Positions 4,412 through 5,682 of a stretch of 5,682 nucleotides of DNA are shown here, piece by piece. Numbering within the stretch: the first letter of the stretch is position 1; each line of letters starts with the position of its first letter. Under the pieces are notes generated by a model. It searched no databases, had not been told where the DNA came from, and was given only the letters and a program-made list of their open reading frames with translations. The translations under genes and the position numbers were made by a program. Source of the DNA: Bacilli bacterium (GTDB lineage: Bacteria; Bacillota_I; Bacilli_A; ML615J-28; CAG-313); contig CAAGKY010000153.1 of assembly GCA_900770645.1 (NCBI GenBank), positions 1 to 5,682 on the forward strand, given 5' to 3'.

Positions 4412-5527
4412 ATGAATAAAATTGATTTATCCATTTATAAAAAAAGTATAAAATATTTTTCTTTATTTGATGTATTAATAAAGGGCGAAGCATATAACAG
4501 AGATGAATTTTTAAAGACATTAGGGATTACACCTAATTCTTATAGAAGATCAAAAAATTATGAACAAAAAATAGGAACGGAAATCGTCTGTACTCTTTCT
4601 AAACACTTCGGATATTCTGTTACTAACAATAAGTTAATTAATTATCTTGAAGATTTAACAAATTCAATTTATAATGATATGTACTATAAAGTATTTAGAA
4701 ATTACGATTTTTATATTTCTGAGGTTGATAGATTAATAGAACAAAAATATAATATCTATCCCATTTTAAATTTACTTAAATTGTTTTTGCAAATTAATTC
4801 TTTAAAAAAAGGTGCAAAAGTAATATCTGAAAATCAAACATTCTATGAAGAAGTAAAAAAATATAAAAACTTTTTTAATGATGACTTATTAAAAATTTTC
4901 GAATTATTGTATTTAACTTTTGAAAAAGATGTAACTGAATATGCGCTTGCAGAAGAGTTTTCAGATGGCTTTTCATATTTTATTGTTTCATATAGAAGTT
5001 GGTTAAATAAAAAATATGTTGATTGCTTATATTTTGCTGAAAAAGCGCAATTAATATTATTAAGAGAAAATAATTTTAAAAGAATACTATATTTGAATTT
5101 TAATGTCATGAGTAGTCTTAATTATGTTAAAAACTATAAAGCTTGTTTAGATATGTGCCAAAAACAAATGCTTGCATTAAATTCTTTTGAATGTGAAGGA
5201 TTTGAAAGAGAAAATACATTGAAGCATATGATAGTAGCAGCATTAGGCTTAAAAGATTATCAATTAGTAATTAACCTTTTATCAAATAATGAGAGCTATT
5301 CTTTAACAGAACTAACTTGTTATTTATTCGCAATGTCTAAGCTATCAATTAAAGACTATAAAAACTATTTTTCTGATAATATACATTTAGAAGATTATAA
5401 TGAAAATAATAGGAATTTTTTGATTATATTAAATAAGTTTATCTTAAATAACGATAAAAAGATTTTAATTCAATTAGAACAATATAATTTTGTAAAAGCT
5501 ATATTAGAAATATTAAAAAATGCATGA
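4412..5527 (+). CDS. Helix-turn-helix regulator with long helical-repeat C-terminus (Rgg/PlcR-like layout)
   Basis: 371 residues from ATG 4412. This start is preferred to a TTG at 4376, which lies about 7 nt after the predicted transcription start. The ATG has CGAGG (about 4398-4402) at a workable spacing. MNKIDLS also aligns with the conserved DLSIYK of the truncated copy. Residues about 28-66 (NRDEFLKTLGITPNSYRRSK...IGTEIVCTLSKHF) look like a helix-turn-helix. The rest is almost entirely amphipathic helices, e.g. KKYVDCLYFAEKAQLILLREN and NYKACLDMCQKQMLALNS, in tetratricopeptide style. HTH plus about 300 residues of helical repeats is the layout of peptide-sensing RRNPP regulators (Rgg, PlcR, AimR), which bind short peptides and switch DNA binding. 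No cognate peptide gene is evident here. It is monocistronic with its own promoter and terminator, and shares a promoter block with the two-gene cassette, a plausible target. Confidence 0.7.
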   Translation: MNKIDLSIYKKSIKYFSLFDVLIKGEAYNRDEFLKTLGITPNSYRRSKNYEQKIGTEIVCTLSKHFGYSVTNNKLINYLEDLTNSIYNDMYYKVFRNYDFYISEVDRLIEQKYNIYPILNLLKLFLQINSLKKGAKVISENQTFYEEVKKYKNFFNDDLLKIFELLYLTFEKDVTEYALAEEFSDGFSYFIVSYRSWLNKKYVDCLYFAEKAQLILLRENNFKRILYLNFNVMSSLNYVKNYKACLDMCQKQMLALNSFECEGFERENTLKHMIVAALGLKDYQLVINLLSNNESYSLTELTCYLFAMSKLSIKDYKNYFSDNIHLEDYNENNRNFLIILNKFILNNDKKILIQLEQYNFVKAILEILKNA

Positions 5528-5553
5528 AATTTTTTTCTTGGTCCAAAATTGTT

Positions 5554-5594
5554 AAAAACTTCCAAAAATATGGAAGTTTTTTTTTTTTTTTTTT
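5554..5594 (+). terminator. Intrinsic terminator after the regulator gene, with 18-T tract
   Basis: AAAAACTTCC (5554-5563) pairs with GGAAGTTTTT (5572-5581) around an 8-nt loop. An uninterrupted run of 18 T (5577-5594) follows. It lies 26 nt after the regulator's TGA stop. Confidence 0.9.
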
Positions 5595-5637
5595 GGTAAA
5601 TTAATAAAAAAGGGACATTTTTTTGTAAGTTCATTTT

Positions 5638-5666
5638 TTGACAAATGATTTTTTTTAATGTATAAT
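5638..5666 (+). promoter_or_regulatory. Consensus promoter for a gene beyond the right edge
   Basis: A perfect TTGACA (5638-5643) and a perfect TATAAT (5661-5666) are spaced by 17 bp, giving a start near 5673. No start codon or ribosome site is reached before the window ends. It lacks the TAAAATACTTG block. Confidence 0.8.
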
Positions 5667-5682
5667 ATTTGTATCAAAAAGA

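Noticed and set aside
4843..5109. 88-codon minus-strand frame
   Set aside because: It lies wholly antisense within the regulator gene, has Ser/Lys/Phe-rich shadow composition, and no ribosome site or promoter was seen.
5525..5527. TGA as Trp (Mollicute code)
   Set aside because: This TGA lies just before a perfect terminator, and Trp is encoded by TGG elsewhere in the window.
1..5682. CRISPR array, tRNA, rRNA, insertion-sequence ends
   Set aside because: No regularly spaced repeats, cloverleaf, rRNA-like segment, transposase frame or terminal inverted repeats with target duplications were seen.

Overview
The window is very AT-rich DNA from a low-GC Gram-positive bacterium. TGA acts as a normal stop (the last gene ends in TGA directly before a terminator) and TGG encodes Trp, so a Mycoplasma-type code is not supported. 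The style of the regulator at the right end (DLSIYKKS start, SYRR motif, long helical C-terminus) recalls multi-copy regulators of Erysipelotrichales (Coprobacillus / Thomasclavelia-like gut bacteria). That assignment comes from memory of the family, not from a search.

Left block (1-1930): the 3' end of a translation-factor-type GTPase that most resembles CysN, the GTPase subunit of ATP sulfurylase. After 4 nt comes a serine-acetyltransferase-like left-handed beta-helix protein with an unrecognised C-terminal extension of about 100 residues. The two form the end of an operon closed by an intrinsic terminator. The pairing suggests sulfate activation or assimilation, or sulfation or acetylation of a cell product; which of these is not decided.

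Middle block (1930-3511): a regulatory intergenic region with an 11-bp perfect inverted repeat and a well-formed promoter. It is followed by a transcribed leader of about 130 nt ending in a 12-bp terminator stem only 30 nt before the next gene. The leader has a second, mutually exclusive pairing partner for the terminator and a 25-codon ORF whose stop lies inside the terminator stem, so it looks like an attenuator. It controls two genes: a small protein with two membrane helices and a coiled coil, then a soluble protein with a beta-rich C-terminus. Neither is recognised. A strong terminator closes this operon.

Right block (3500-5594): a decayed, truncated copy of a helix-turn-helix regulator, fused to a remnant of an unrelated reading frame. 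An intact 371-residue paralogue follows, with its own promoter and terminator. The intact regulator and the two-gene cassette have promoters sharing an identical 11-nt block (TAAAATACTTG) with equal spacing, suggesting common control, perhaps by the regulator itself. A consensus promoter at the right edge drives a gene beyond the window.

The best candidate for something undescribed is the middle block: an attenuated membrane-plus-soluble gene pair beside paralogous, possibly peptide-sensing regulators.
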